Positions 1-9,468 are shown, counted from the stretch's first letter. The stretch: DNA of 64,000 nucleotides from JBBSEX01 sp038239345 (GCA_038239345.1 JBBSEX010000002.1:1-64000), one strand, 5' to 3'. Notes: generated from the letters alone by a model not told the origin. Translations and numbers: made by a program.

Positions 1-1
1 C

Positions 2-121
2 AGACGGAAGATCGGAGCATGGCGGGAGGAATACAATACAGAACGGCCCCATAGCAGTTTGGGCTACCGGACGCCAAATGAGTTTGCCGAACAATTGAAA
101 TCCTCAGTTATCGCTGGCTGA
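2..121 (+). mobile_element. 3' end of an IS3-family transposase (OrfB), cut by the window edge
   Basis: The first 120 bases read in one frame as the last 39 residues of an IS3-type OrfB integrase and end in TGA. The characteristic C-terminal signature is visible: a Trp-Arg-Glu-Glu-Tyr-Asn stretch followed by RPHSSLGYRTPNEFA, the end of the rve_3 part of the DDE catalytic domain. The catalytic residues lie outside the window. No terminal inverted repeat could be recognised between 122 and 170, so the right end of the element is not fixed. The element may be intact or a remnant; the sequence to the left would decide. Identification as IS3 family is firm, subgroup unknown. Confidence 0.85.
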
Positions 122-170
122 GAAAATCGAGGCATGTCAGGGCTGCGCCTCGGCAACTTCGTAAATAGGC

Positions 171-824
171 TTAGGAAACATTCACCATAGTCCGCCTTGC
201 TTTTAGAAGAAAAGCTTCAACCCGATCATAGTCTGGCCGCGCAGGTAACGTTGTCTCCACGAATGCCTTATCCAGGCGGGTATGCAGCTCTTCCCGCCAT
301 CTGTTGATGTCCACCCAAGCGATTTCTCCTTTTCGGATAGCCAGCAATTGTTCCCGATATGCCTCAACGCGCACCGGAACAATGCCTTTCTCAAGAACCG
401 TAATTCCCGTGAGCAACAAGCGGATCAGGTGCATCACATGCTTCCACTTTGGTGCATTGGCATCCAGTTTCTTGAACTGTGAAAGTACATAGCTGTTGTA
501 CGTTTGATAAGCAAGGCGCGATAAGAAGGCAGACCGCATGGCTAACAATTCTTCTGCCAGTGGCGTCATTTTCTCAACCATCGGCGTGTACAGGCACTCC
601 AGGACGTTTGGATTTGCTTTCAGCGCCAAAGATAAAAATTTTTCTATCTCCCAGAAGCATTCCTGGCGCTCATCGCTCTCGATTTGTTCCGGGACCCCGG
701 CGAACGACCAGTGCCGGTCAGCGGGCGGCAAATAAATTCCCCGGTAATCCGTATCTGACTCTGGGGTATCCAATCCATATGCGCGCGAACCAATCACACA
801 CTTGTAAATAATCCACTCGTCCAT
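171..824 (-). CDS. Predicted nucleotidyltransferase (YcgL/COG3541-like)
   Basis: A 217-residue cytoplasmic protein. Residues 12-29 carry the nucleotidyltransferase signature: Gly12-Ser13, AYGLDTPES, then Asp24-x-Asp26 followed by YRGIYLPP. The Gly-Ser and paired Asp residues are the nucleotide and metal ligands of the polymerase-beta fold. The rest is a helical tail, as in COG3541 proteins. Substrate is unknown; relatives include nucleotide-modifying enzymes and antitoxin-like MNT proteins, but no HEPN toxin gene is adjacent. The ATG at 824 was chosen because the family signature begins 11 residues later, a GAGG lies just upstream, and the longer frame would overlap the MFS gene entirely. It starts 2 bases after the MFS stop, so the two are probably co-transcribed. 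Confidence 0.8.
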   Translation of the reverse strand: MDEWIIYKCVIGSRAYGLDTPESDTDYRGIYLPPADRHWSFAGVPEQIESDERQECFWEIEKFLSLALKANPNVLECLYTPMVEKMTPLAEELLAMRSAFLSRLAYQTYNSYVLSQFKKLDANAPKWKHVMHLIRLLLTGITVLEKGIVPVRVEAYREQLLAIRKGEIAWVDINRWREELHTRLDKAFVETTLPARPDYDRVEAFLLKARRTMVNVS

Positions 825-826
825 GC

Positions 827-2092
827 TCAGGCCTCGACGCGAAACTCGCGATCTGGCAGCAACCACCAGATCAATCCCATGGAGAAAGGATGCATCAGTC
901 CGGCTAAAAGAAATACCGGCGTGTAAGAGAAGTGAGTTACCAACCATCCGGTTCCGAGTTGCGCGAGCATTCCGCCTAGCGCTCCTCCCGTGCCTGAGAA
1001 TCCTGTCGCCGTGGCCACTTCGCCGCCCGGGAAAATGTCGGTCGGCAGAGTCTGCAAATTCGCAACCCACAGGGCGTGTCCGAAAGTTATAAAGCATGTC
1101 GCGCCAATCGCCATCCATGCTTGCGGAACGAAAGGGGCGGCGATAGCCACGGGCATCACGGCGGCGCCACAACACATGACGAACTTGCGGGCCCGCGGCA
1201 GTTCCCAACCGGCCTGCATCAATCGTCCCGATAACCAACCTCCCAGGATGTAGCCGATGTCGCCAAATAGAAACGGCACCCACGAATAGCGGCCCACCAT
1301 TGCCAGATCGAATCCCCGAGACTTCTGCAAATATTCCGGCAGCCAGAAGATCACGAAGTAAATGACAGGATCGGTGAAGAAGCGGGCGAGGATCAATGTC
1401 CAGCAACCGCGCGTCGTCAACACGCGTCTCCAATTTACTTTCTTGTGGCTGCCAGCGCCGGTCTCGTCGGGTGGGGTTACTTCAGCGCGAAATTTGTCGT
1501 ACTCCTCCTTTCGCAAAAAACGATTTCGCGATGGCGGTTCATAAAGAATTAGCCAGAAGATAACCCAAACCAACCCCAGTGCGCCGGTTACCACGAAGGC
1601 CGCGCGCCAACTATATCGAAGCGCCAGGAACGCCACCAGCGGGGGGGCAAGCAGAGACCCTATCGAAGTGCCGGAGTTGAAGATACCGATACCAAGTGCC
1701 CGTTGACGCGCCGGGAACCATTCGGCGACGGCTTTGGCGGCGGCGGGCCAATTACCTGGTTCAAACAATCCGAGAGCGAAACGTGCGCCCGCCAACGACC
1801 ATTTTCCGATGGCGAAAGCATGCAGCATTTGCGAGAACGACCAACCGACGATAAAAAGAGCGAAGCCGCGGCGCGTCCCTAGACGATCGACGATATAACC
1901 GGAGCCGGCGTACATGATGGCGTACGCCAGAAAGAAAACGGCAATGACATTCGCATAGTCCTGCTCATTCATGCCAAAGTCGTGCCGCATCTGTTTCGAG
2001 ACGACACCCAGCGCCTGGCGATCCAGATAATTGACGATCGTCGCGGCACACAACAGGAAGGCGATCCAGGCGCGCAGATGTGGGATCTTCAT
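827..2092 (-). CDS. MFS transporter, anion:cation symporter type (hexuronate/ExuT-like)
   Basis: A 421-residue inner-membrane carrier with about twelve hydrophobic segments. The start contains NYLDRQALGVV and the loop between helices 2 and 3 reads GYIVDRLGTRRG, the MFS motif A. The GARFALGLFEPGNWPAA stretch is typical of the ACS family (ExuT, GarP, GudP), whose members import sugar acids such as hexuronates. The substrate is inferred from family only. It lies downstream of the TonB-dependent receptor on the same strand, which would suit uptake of sugar acids across both membranes, but an intrinsic-type hairpin ends 6 bases before its ATG. No Shine-Dalgarno sequence is visible in front of the ATG. 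Confidence 0.85.
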   Translation of the reverse strand: MKIPHLRAWIAFLLCAATIVNYLDRQALGVVSKQMRHDFGMNEQDYANVIAVFFLAYAIMYAGSGYIVDRLGTRRGFALFIVGWSFSQMLHAFAIGKWSLAGARFALGLFEPGNWPAAAKAVAEWFPARQRALGIGIFNSGTSIGSLLAPPLVAFLALRYSWRAAFVVTGALGLVWVIFWLILYEPPSRNRFLRKEEYDKFRAEVTPPDETGAGSHKKVNWRRVLTTRGCWTLILARFFTDPVIYFVIFWLPEYLQKSRGFDLAMVGRYSWVPFLFGDIGYILGGWLSGRLMQAGWELPRARKFVMCCGAAVMPVAIAAPFVPQAWMAIGATCFITFGHALWVANLQTLPTDIFPGGEVATATGFSGTGGALGGMLAQLGTGWLVTHFSYTPVFLLAGLMHPFSMGLIWWLLPDREFRVEA

Positions 2093-2098
2093 GGATGC

Positions 2099-2129
2099 AA
2101 AAAGGCCGCTAGCGCGAAAGCTAACGGCC
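2099..2129 (-). terminator. Rho-independent terminator after the TonB-dependent receptor
   Basis: On the minus strand a 10-bp stem (GGCCGTTAGC with GCTAGCGGCC, one G-U pair) closes a 6-base loop and is followed by TTTTT. It lies 30 bases past the receptor stop. Its U-tract ends 6 bases before the MFS start codon, so it could attenuate readthrough into that gene or affect access to the start. Confidence 0.8.
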
Positions 2130-2158
2130 CGATTACGAACAGATACTAAGCGGTGTTG

Positions 2159-5100
2159 TTAGAAGCTAAAGCGGCCACCGAATTGAAATGCGCGAGGGCC
2201 ACCCGAACCGAACACCTGTCCAGCGCGGGATGTCGGTTGTCCGAATCCGCCACTGGTAAGGCTGTTGCCATAACCGCCGAGGTTGGCGATATTGAACGCA
2301 TTGAACACCTCGCCGAAAATCGACAGTTTGTAGCGCTCGGAGAAGAATTTGAAATTCTTCGTAACGCGGAAATCCTGGGAATTAAAAGAAGTTCCCAGGC
2401 TGTAGCTGGAAGGAAGAGTGATCGTCGGAATCTTCTGCCCGCGGCCGGTAGTGGTGCCCGCGTACTTGGTATTGAACTGGTTTACCAAGGTCTGCAGATC
2501 GCTCTTATCTTTGGAGATATTGAACTCGTTGAAGCCCGCACCGGGAAGAGGAAGCGTGCTGTCGCCGCTGCCGGTGAGATCTACGTTGTTGATTACCGGT
2601 TCAAAGGGATTGGCGCTCTGATAAGACGAGATCATCGAAATCTGAAAACCCAGTGGGAGATCCACGGTGCCCGAAATCGTCAGCACTTGGCGCGGCGCTT
2701 GCGGGCCATTGCTGAGATTGAAATTGTTTTGGTCGTATTCGCCGTTGTAACCAACTTGGCTGGCGTATTGATAGGCGCCCGTTAAGGTATATCGTTTGGA
2801 GAAGCGCTTATCTAATTTCATCAACAAGCCGGTGTAGTGGGAGGTAGCGCCGGAGATATCGAACGTGATGGGACCGGTGGAGCACTCGGCGGCGGGGTTC
2901 GAAGCCTGCGCGCCAACACACTTCGGAATTACGGGTCCGGCCAGACTGTTGTAGTGGTTCAAGTCGGTGTTACGGATACGGCCGTGGGTGAAATGCCGGT
3001 ATACAAAATCGGCGCTTAGCACCCAGTCACGAGCGAGTTCACGCTGAATCCCCACGCTGAAGTGATCGGCGACGGGAGGACGGAAATCGTTCACGAAGAG
3101 ATCCAGGCCGGGTGAAGTTTTGAACACATTTATGTTGCGGATCGTGAGGTCGCTGTTCGTTGGATTTTGGCCGAGTTGCGCAGAGGCGGCCGCACGAAGA
3201 CTGGGGAGTAACTGTACGAACTGAGCTCCCGTGAATGGCGTCGGGCCGCTGGAAAAATTCGTCGGCCGGAGAGGTGGCGGCAGCGCGTTGAAGTTCAGCG
3301 CCGAAGCGATGCTGGAGAAGAAGATGCTGTCGTCAAGAAGCACGCGTCCCGTACCCAGAGGTCCAATCGACGCGCGTTCCAGTAGCCGGACTTCGATATT
3401 CATCGTGTCGTAGTAGATACCCGCCCCGCCGCGGAGAACGGTCTTATTGTCATTGGTCAGCTTGTAGGCGAAACCGAATGCGGGCGAGAAATTGTACGGT
3501 GAATTCTGTTCGCTGCCGGTACCTTTCGGTCCCAGGATGGGCGCCAGGTAGGCAGGCTTCGGAATATCGTAATTCAGCAAATTGCTTTCATACGAATATG
3601 CCAGGCCGTAGTTCAACGTAAGCCGCGGACTTACCTTCCAAGTGTCCTGCAGATAGACGTGGAAACGATCGTTCACCTTCGCCTTATCGGCGTTATAAGC
3701 GGGCGGCTGATTGATGTCGCCAACGGCAGTCTGGAATCCCGCAACGGGCAACTGAAGAATATCGTTGAACGTAGTGAAGGTGGAAGGAATTTTGATCTGA
3801 AATGGGGCAGGGACCAGCGAATTGAAGTACTGAACGATCTGCGGAGAATACAACACAGCGCCGCCCGGTTCCGCATAAGCGTAGGTACCCGTTCCTACCT
3901 GGTGCTCCCACTCACCGCCAAACTTCAAGCGGTGCGATCCCTTTTGCCAAGTGACATTGTCGGCGAAAATATTTCGCCGAAGAAGCCGGCTCTGCGGAGT
4001 ATTGCTGGCGTCGTTACCGAATTGCAAATTACCCACTCCGTACACTTCGAATTGCGGGCCGCCCAAGCCGTAGCAAGGGGCCGGACACTGGGAAGCTGTC
4101 GGAATATCCTTCTTGTTGTGCCAGTACGTGAGCGAATAACGGAATTCGTTCACGATGTTGGGTGTCAATGTACTAATCAATGAGAACACCCCGGAATCGG
4201 CGTAATTCCAGTTGTTGGCCCAATTGGATGGCTGGCTAGACTGGCTCGGCGCGAAAGTGCTATTGCCGTCGTGGGAGTAGCGAATGAAGGCCGTATGCTT
4301 TTGGTTAATGCGCCAATCGATCTTTTCCGTCACCTGATTTCCGTTATATGGCGACGTTGTGTTCACGGCGAAGGCGGCGAAAATCGGATCCGTCGGGAAG
4401 GCGGAATAAGCTCCGCGCTGATTGGTGTGCTCCAGGCTGGAGAAGAAAAATAGCTTGTCTTTGATCACCGGACCACTGACATAGAAACCAGTCTGGCTGC
4501 GAGCGAAGAACGGATCGGGAACGTTGGGGTCGCGATTCAGGTATGGGTAGGCGGAGATATTGTGATCGCGGAAATAAAAGAATCCGCTACCGTGAAAATC
4601 ATTTCCGCCGGAGCGTGTTACCACGTTCACCGCGCCACCGCCGGTGATGCCCGTGGAGAGATCGAAGTTTACCGAGGACACCTGAAATTCCTGGACTACT
4701 TCCTGCGAGAAATTCTGCTGGGTGCCGCCGGTGATGGAATCGTTCACCGTCGCACCGTCCACAGTAATGCGAACCGATTCCGAACCTGCGCCGAGAATGT
4801 TTACGTCGAACTGGCGATTGTATTGACCAAGGCTGGAACTGCTCACCCGTACCCCGGGCTCCAATTGTGCCAACTGTAAAAAGCTGCGGCCGTTCAGCGG
4901 AAGGCTATCCACTTGCTGCCGATTAACGACACCGTCAATCGTATGGCGCTCATATTCGATCTGCGAGGTGGCCGCTTCGACGCTGACCACTTCCGATGCT
5001 TGACCGATCTGCATATGCAGGTCAGCCGTGGTGGTTCCACCGGTGACTACCAGCGCTTCGCGAATCAATCCGCGGAATCCCGGTGCTTGGGCCCTCAGTT

Positions 5101-5335
5101 CATAGGTGCCGGCGTTCAACGCGGACGCGCTGAAGTTGCCGTCGTTACCGGTAGTGAATACGCGCGATGCGCCCGATTCTTTGTTGCTAACCGTTATCAC
5201 CGCGTTCGGGATTACGGCACCCGACTCGTCCGTAACGGTACCTGTAATGTTCCCGACCGGCGCTTGAGCGAAGCTCAAAACGCTGGCAAATATCAGCGTG
5301 GAAAGCAACGTACAGAGTTGCGAAAACTTAGTCAT
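2159..5335 (-). CDS. TonB-dependent receptor with carboxypeptidase-like regulatory domain (Oar-type)
   Basis: A 1058-residue outer-membrane protein. Residues 1-22 form a signal peptide ending in SFAQA. Residues about 26-110 are a CarboxypepD_reg-like domain (VGNITGTVTDESGAVIPNA), then a plug domain containing LPLNGRSFLQLAQLEPGV, then a long beta-barrel ending in the aromatic FGGRFSF terminus. This architecture is greatly expanded in Acidobacteria, where such receptors are thought to import large substrates, often glycans; the ligand here is unknown. ATG 5335 is preferred to one 7 codons upstream because AGAGGGG precedes it and it gives a clean signal peptide. A terminator follows the gene. 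Energy could come from the TonB encoded at 60362-61426. Confidence 0.92.
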   Translation of the reverse strand: MTKFSQLCTLLSTLIFASVLSFAQAPVGNITGTVTDESGAVIPNAVITVSNKESGASRVFTTGNDGNFSASALNAGTYELRAQAPGFRGLIREALVVTGGTTTADLHMQIGQASEVVSVEAATSQIEYERHTIDGVVNRQQVDSLPLNGRSFLQLAQLEPGVRVSSSSLGQYNRQFDVNILGAGSESVRITVDGATVNDSITGGTQQNFSQEVVQEFQVSSVNFDLSTGITGGGAVNVVTRSGGNDFHGSGFFYFRDHNISAYPYLNRDPNVPDPFFARSQTGFYVSGPVIKDKLFFFSSLEHTNQRGAYSAFPTDPIFAAFAVNTTSPYNGNQVTEKIDWRINQKHTAFIRYSHDGNSTFAPSQSSQPSNWANNWNYADSGVFSLISTLTPNIVNEFRYSLTYWHNKKDIPTASQCPAPCYGLGGPQFEVYGVGNLQFGNDASNTPQSRLLRRNIFADNVTWQKGSHRLKFGGEWEHQVGTGTYAYAEPGGAVLYSPQIVQYFNSLVPAPFQIKIPSTFTTFNDILQLPVAGFQTAVGDINQPPAYNADKAKVNDRFHVYLQDTWKVSPRLTLNYGLAYSYESNLLNYDIPKPAYLAPILGPKGTGSEQNSPYNFSPAFGFAYKLTNDNKTVLRGGAGIYYDTMNIEVRLLERASIGPLGTGRVLLDDSIFFSSIASALNFNALPPPLRPTNFSSGPTPFTGAQFVQLLPSLRAAASAQLGQNPTNSDLTIRNINVFKTSPGLDLFVNDFRPPVADHFSVGIQRELARDWVLSADFVYRHFTHGRIRNTDLNHYNSLAGPVIPKCVGAQASNPAAECSTGPITFDISGATSHYTGLLMKLDKRFSKRYTLTGAYQYASQVGYNGEYDQNNFNLSNGPQAPRQVLTISGTVDLPLGFQISMISSYQSANPFEPVINNVDLTGSGDSTLPLPGAGFNEFNISKDKSDLQTLVNQFNTKYAGTTTGRGQKIPTITLPSSYSLGTSFNSQDFRVTKNFKFFSERYKLSIFGEVFNAFNIANLGGYGNSLTSGGFGQPTSRAGQVFGSGGPRAFQFGGRFSF

Positions 5336-5477
5336 AGACCCCTCTTGACCCCACAAGCTTCAGATTTTGTGCCGTGCGAGCAAAACTGCAACATTGTCAC
5401 TTACACTAGCGCTGGTGTCAAGGGGGACGTAACATGTGTGGGCCGTTTCACATCGTCGGTCACTCCTGGAGGGTGGC

Positions 5478-5483
5478 TACAAT
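5478..5483 (+). promoter_or_regulatory. Possible -10 element (TACAAT) directly before nadE
   Basis: TACAAT lies 8 bases before the nadE ATG. A transcript starting about 7 bases downstream would begin at or next to the start codon, making the mRNA leaderless or nearly so. No good -35 hexamer is visible at normal spacing, and the purine-rich GGAGGG at 5468-5473 is too far from the ATG to act as a ribosome site. Confidence 0.35.
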
Positions 5484-5491
5484 AAAGACAG

Positions 5492-7141
5492 ATGCGGATT
5501 GCGTTAGGGCAGATGAATTCCACCGTCGGGGACCTCTCTGGAAACCGCCGGAAAATGTCTGAGTTCGCTCGCCGGGCGACGGACGGCGGCGCCGAGATGA
5601 TTGTTTTTCCGGAGTTGTCGCTGGCTGGTTATCCGCCTCGGGATCTTGTGGAAAAACCCACCTTCCTGGATCGGAATCGCGAGGAGTTAGTGGCCTTGGC
5701 TGCCGAGACAGCCGACTTTAGGATTACGATCGTTTGCGGATACGTGGGGCGGTCGGCATCCCCCTCGGGCAAACAGGCACTGAATAAAGCGGCGGTGTTA
5801 CGCGGCGGCGAAATCCTTTTTGAGCAAACGAAGATGCTGCTGCCGACCTACGACGTCTTCGACGAAGGGCGCTACTTTCTGCCGGCCGACAGCGAAAGCC
5901 TATTCACCTTAGACCAGCGAAAAGTCGCCTTAACAATCTGCGAGGATGCCTGGAACGACAAGCAATTCTGGGAGCGGCGTCTTTACAACCGAGACCCCGT
6001 GGAGGAACTCGCGCAGGCGGGCGCCGAAATTCTGATCAGCATCAATGCATCGCCTTATCATCTGGAAAAGCGGGAACTGCGGCGCGAGGTTTTCGCCGGT
6101 ACGGCAAGACATTTCAACCTTCCGGTGGTGTATGTCAATCAAGTGGGTGGCAACGATCAACTGGTCTTCGATGGCACCAGCTTCGCGATGAATGCCAGGG
6201 GCGAGACCATGGCAACCGCGAAATCCTTCGACGAAGATTTGATCTTTGTAGATACCGAAAATGGCGAAGGCGACAATCACGCTAATCTTGGCGATGAAAC
6301 CGAAGCGGCCTACGAAGCATTGGTGCTGGGGACCCGCGACTACATCAGAAAGTGCGGCTTCTCTCGCGTGCTGATCGGACTAAGCGGTGGCATCGATTCT
6401 TCCATCACGGCCACTGTAGCCGTGGACGCAATCGGTCGTGAAAATGTCACGGGAATTGGCATGCCGGGCCCTTACTCCTCCGAGCACAGTATTCTAGACG
6501 CCCGGGAAATGGCAACTAATCTGGGAATCCGCTTTGAAGTGGTGCCGATTTCTCCGATGTACGACGCCGCCACCGGCTCGCTTGCATCTCTATTTAGCGG
6601 GACCAAGCCCGATGTTACCGAAGAAAATCTGCAGGCCCGGCTGCGCGGTATGACCTTAATGGCGCTTTCGAATAAATGGGGCGCGATGGTGCTGACCACG
6701 GGGAATAAAAGCGAATTAGCAGTGGGATACTGCACCCTTTACGGGGATATGTGCGGCGGACTGGCGGTTATCAGCGACGTGCCGAAGACGCTGGTGTATG
6801 CCTTGTCGCGCGTGGCGAACTCGCGGCACCCGGGGGCCATTCCGGAAAGCGTTTTTACCAAACCGCCGTCAGCCGAACTGCGGCCCGATCAAAAAGATAC
6901 CGATTCGCTGCCCGAATATGAGGTGCTGGATGCAATTCTGCGGGCTTATGTAGAGCAAAATAAACCGGCGCCGAACATCGCCCGAGACTTGAATTTGCCG
7001 CTGGAACTGGTGCGGGACATTATTAATAAGGTTGACCGGAATGAATATAAGCGCCAGCAGGCTGCGCCCGGTTTGAGAATTACCACCAAGGCGTTTGGAA
7101 TTGGACGCCGCTTTCCGATCGCTCAAAGGTTTTCCGAATGA
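5492..7141 (+). CDS. nadE: Glutamine-dependent NAD+ synthetase
   Basis: A 549-residue cytoplasmic enzyme that amidates nicotinic acid adenine dinucleotide to NAD+, using ammonia from glutamine. The N-terminal half is a nitrilase-type glutaminase with the triad Glu41 (FPELSLAGYPP), Lys114 (EQTKMLLP) and Cys150 (LTICEDAW). The C-terminal half is an ATP-pyrophosphatase synthetase with the P-loop SGGIDSS at 298-304 and the TTGNKSELAVGY stretch. Length and domain order match the bacterial two-domain enzymes. It begins a tightly packed plus-strand series: its stop overlaps the next gene by an ATGA. The presence of the glutaminase domain means free ammonia is not required. Confidence 0.95.
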   Translation: MRIALGQMNSTVGDLSGNRRKMSEFARRATDGGAEMIVFPELSLAGYPPRDLVEKPTFLDRNREELVALAAETADFRITIVCGYVGRSASPSGKQALNKAAVLRGGEILFEQTKMLLPTYDVFDEGRYFLPADSESLFTLDQRKVALTICEDAWNDKQFWERRLYNRDPVEELAQAGAEILISINASPYHLEKRELRREVFAGTARHFNLPVVYVNQVGGNDQLVFDGTSFAMNARGETMATAKSFDEDLIFVDTENGEGDNHANLGDETEAAYEALVLGTRDYIRKCGFSRVLIGLSGGIDSSITATVAVDAIGRENVTGIGMPGPYSSEHSILDAREMATNLGIRFEVVPISPMYDAATGSLASLFSGTKPDVTEENLQARLRGMTLMALSNKWGAMVLTTGNKSELAVGYCTLYGDMCGGLAVISDVPKTLVYALSRVANSRHPGAIPESVFTKPPSAELRPDQKDTDSLPEYEVLDAILRAYVEQNKPAPNIARDLNLPLELVRDIINKVDRNEYKRQQAAPGLRITTKAFGIGRRFPIAQRFSE

Positions 7142-9411
7142 AATATTCTCATCTTATTTTACTTGCAGGCGTAGCTGGACTTTTATCTTCGCAACCTTCC
7201 ATTCCGGAGCGCGTTGGACCGCAACCGGACGGCAGCTTTTTACTCCCCACCGGCTGGCGCATTAAGCCTGCCGGAAAACAGATTCCCGTCGATACCTTCC
7301 CGATGTCGTCGGCTTTGTCGTTGGATGGCAAATACCTGCTGGTGCTAAACGGCGGATTCAAGCCACCCTCAATCAGCGTGATAAGCGTGGCATCGGGACA
7401 GGAAATCGGCAGGACGCCGATCGCCGACGGGTGGCTGGGTATAGCGTTCGCGCCCAACGGAAAAACGGTTTACGCCGGCGGCGGATCGCAGGCTAAGGTA
7501 TATGAATTCGCGTTTTCCGATTCCGGCAAGTTGGATGCGAAACGAGCCTTCGAAACAGTTCCGGACGCCGAACGCAAACCAGACGATTTTATTGGCGACG
7601 TCGCAGTCTCACCCGATGGACGGTTGATTTATGCAGCCGATCTTTTCCATGACCGCATCGTGGTGATCAATCCACAATCGGGCAGAGTCATCGAGCGGTA
7701 TAAGACGGGCCGGCGGCCATACCGGATTCTGATGCATCCCGACGGGAAATCGTATTTCGTATCCAGTTGGGCGGACGGTACGGTCTATCAACATCAGACG
7801 AACAATGGTGAACAACTGAATCTGATCCGGCTGGGCCAGCACCCGACCGACATGCTGTGGCGCGAGAAGAAATCGGGCGAGGGGCAATCGGGCGAGCCAT
7901 CGGACTTTGCCGCCCGGCTGTTTGTGACCGGCGGAAATACGAACAGCGTTTTCGTCGTGGGAATCAGCGAGAGCAAGGACATGCAGCTTTCGGAAACCAT
8001 CAATGTCGCGCTGAGTCCGCGGCATCCGCTAGGGATGACACCCTCGGGATTGGCGATGTCCACGGATCAAAGCCAAATCTTCGTGGTCTGCTCCGATGCG
8101 AACGCGGTTGCGGTGGTTGACGTGACGGATAAACGAAGCCGCCTTCAGGGATTCATTCCCACGGGATGGTATCCAACCGCGGCCAAGTGGCTGCCGAACC
8201 AGACGCTGGCCATTCTGAATGGCCGGGGCCTGAAGAGCTATCCCAATCCAAGGGGACAAATCGCCGGGCAGAATCAAACGGGAACAGTATCGTTGGTGCC
8301 TAAGCCAACCGAAGATCAACTCGATGCGTTCACTAAGACCGTGCTGGCGAACTCGCCCTATAACGATCGGATGTTGATGGAAGCGGCCATTCCGGCGGGC
8401 AATCCTATTCCATCGAAGCCCGGAGACCCATCGCCTATCGAGCACGTGATTTACGTGATCAAGGGGAGCCGCTCCTACGATCAGGTGATGGGCGACATGG
8501 GTCGTGGGAATAGCGACGAATCGCTGGTGCTTTACGGCGAGAAGATCACACCGAACCAACACAAGCTAGCGCGGGAGTTCGTCCTGTTCGATAACTTCTA
8601 TGTGAATGCCAACGTCAGCGCCGACGGGCAAAGTTGGGCTACCGCGGGTATTGCGCCGGATTACGTGCAACGGCTTTCGCCAAATAGTGAAGCGAGACGC
8701 CGCCAATATTACGACTATGAAGGGGGCGAGCCGGCGAATCTGCCGCCGGCCGGGTATCTGTGGACCAGTGCGGCGGCAGCTAAAATTTCGATGCGCAATT
8801 ATGGCTACTGGGTTTTGAATCGAAAGGTTGCTGGAGACGATGGAGCGCAAGTGGAATCGGTGAAAGATTCCACGTTGTCCACGATGACCAATCCGCAGTA
8901 TCGCGGTTTCGATATGGAATATTCCGACGCCGACCGGGTGAAAGTATTCCTGCGCGACTTAGCGGAATTCGAAAATACGGGCAACATGCCGAAGCTGCTG
9001 ATTATGCGTTTGGGCAACGACCACACGTATGGAACGGCGCCGGGAAAGAAGTCCCCCGTAACCTTGATCGCCGATAACGACTACGCTTTGGGATTGCTGG
9101 CGGAAGGTGTTTCGAAGAGCAAGTTCTGGTTGAAGACGGCAATCTTCGTGATCGAAAGCGATACCCAAAGCGGGGCCGATCATGTGGATTCGCATCGCTC
9201 ACCAGCGTTCGTCATCTCGCCCTACACGCATCGCGGCACGGTCGACAGCAGCATGTATAACCAGACGTCGGTTTTGCGCACGATCGAATTGATTCTAGGT
9301 TTGCATCCGATGACCCATTACGATGCGGGCGCGCGGCCGATGTTCGCGGCGTTTCAGAATACAGCCGACGCTCGGCCGTATCAAGCGGAAAGTCCGAACG
9401 CCGGACGCTAG
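7138..9411 (+). CDS. Beta-propeller / phosphoesterase-family protein with altered active-site motifs
   Basis: A 757-residue exported protein with a short N-terminal signal peptide. Residues about 40-390 form a YVTN-type beta-propeller (repeats such as VAVSPDGRLIYAAD). Residues about 430-740 resemble the phosphoesterase/phospholipase C family (PF04185-like). In that family, as I recall it, the first motif reads ENR-S/T-Y/F-D and later ones ADGHN and EDDAQNG. Here they read GSRSYD (443-448), ADGQS (495-499) and ESD (673-675), so several metal-site positions look replaced and the domain may be non-catalytic. The start overlaps nadE by 4 bases (ATGA), indicating translational coupling. Substrate and function are unknown. 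Confidence 0.8.
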   Translation: MKYSHLILLAGVAGLLSSQPSIPERVGPQPDGSFLLPTGWRIKPAGKQIPVDTFPMSSALSLDGKYLLVLNGGFKPPSISVISVASGQEIGRTPIADGWLGIAFAPNGKTVYAGGGSQAKVYEFAFSDSGKLDAKRAFETVPDAERKPDDFIGDVAVSPDGRLIYAADLFHDRIVVINPQSGRVIERYKTGRRPYRILMHPDGKSYFVSSWADGTVYQHQTNNGEQLNLIRLGQHPTDMLWREKKSGEGQSGEPSDFAARLFVTGGNTNSVFVVGISESKDMQLSETINVALSPRHPLGMTPSGLAMSTDQSQIFVVCSDANAVAVVDVTDKRSRLQGFIPTGWYPTAAKWLPNQTLAILNGRGLKSYPNPRGQIAGQNQTGTVSLVPKPTEDQLDAFTKTVLANSPYNDRMLMEAAIPAGNPIPSKPGDPSPIEHVIYVIKGSRSYDQVMGDMGRGNSDESLVLYGEKITPNQHKLAREFVLFDNFYVNANVSADGQSWATAGIAPDYVQRLSPNSEARRRQYYDYEGGEPANLPPAGYLWTSAAAAKISMRNYGYWVLNRKVAGDDGAQVESVKDSTLSTMTNPQYRGFDMEYSDADRVKVFLRDLAEFENTGNMPKLLIMRLGNDHTYGTAPGKKSPVTLIADNDYALGLLAEGVSKSKFWLKTAIFVIESDTQSGADHVDSHRSPAFVISPYTHRGTVDSSMYNQTSVLRTIELILGLHPMTHYDAGARPMFAAFQNTADARPYQAESPNAGR

Positions 9412-9468
9412 ATTTATCGACCGGGCAAAAATTCATCCACACTTGCCGACAAGATAGAATCTTGAGGA

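Noticed and set aside
825..1433. Long minus-strand frame reading through the MFS gene into the nucleotidyltransferase
   Set aside because: The upstream 200 codons overlap the MFS gene in another frame and have atypical composition; only the part from 824 shows family motifs.
2153..2785. Plus-strand 210-codon frame
   Set aside because: Antisense to the TonB-dependent receptor barrel; no motif.
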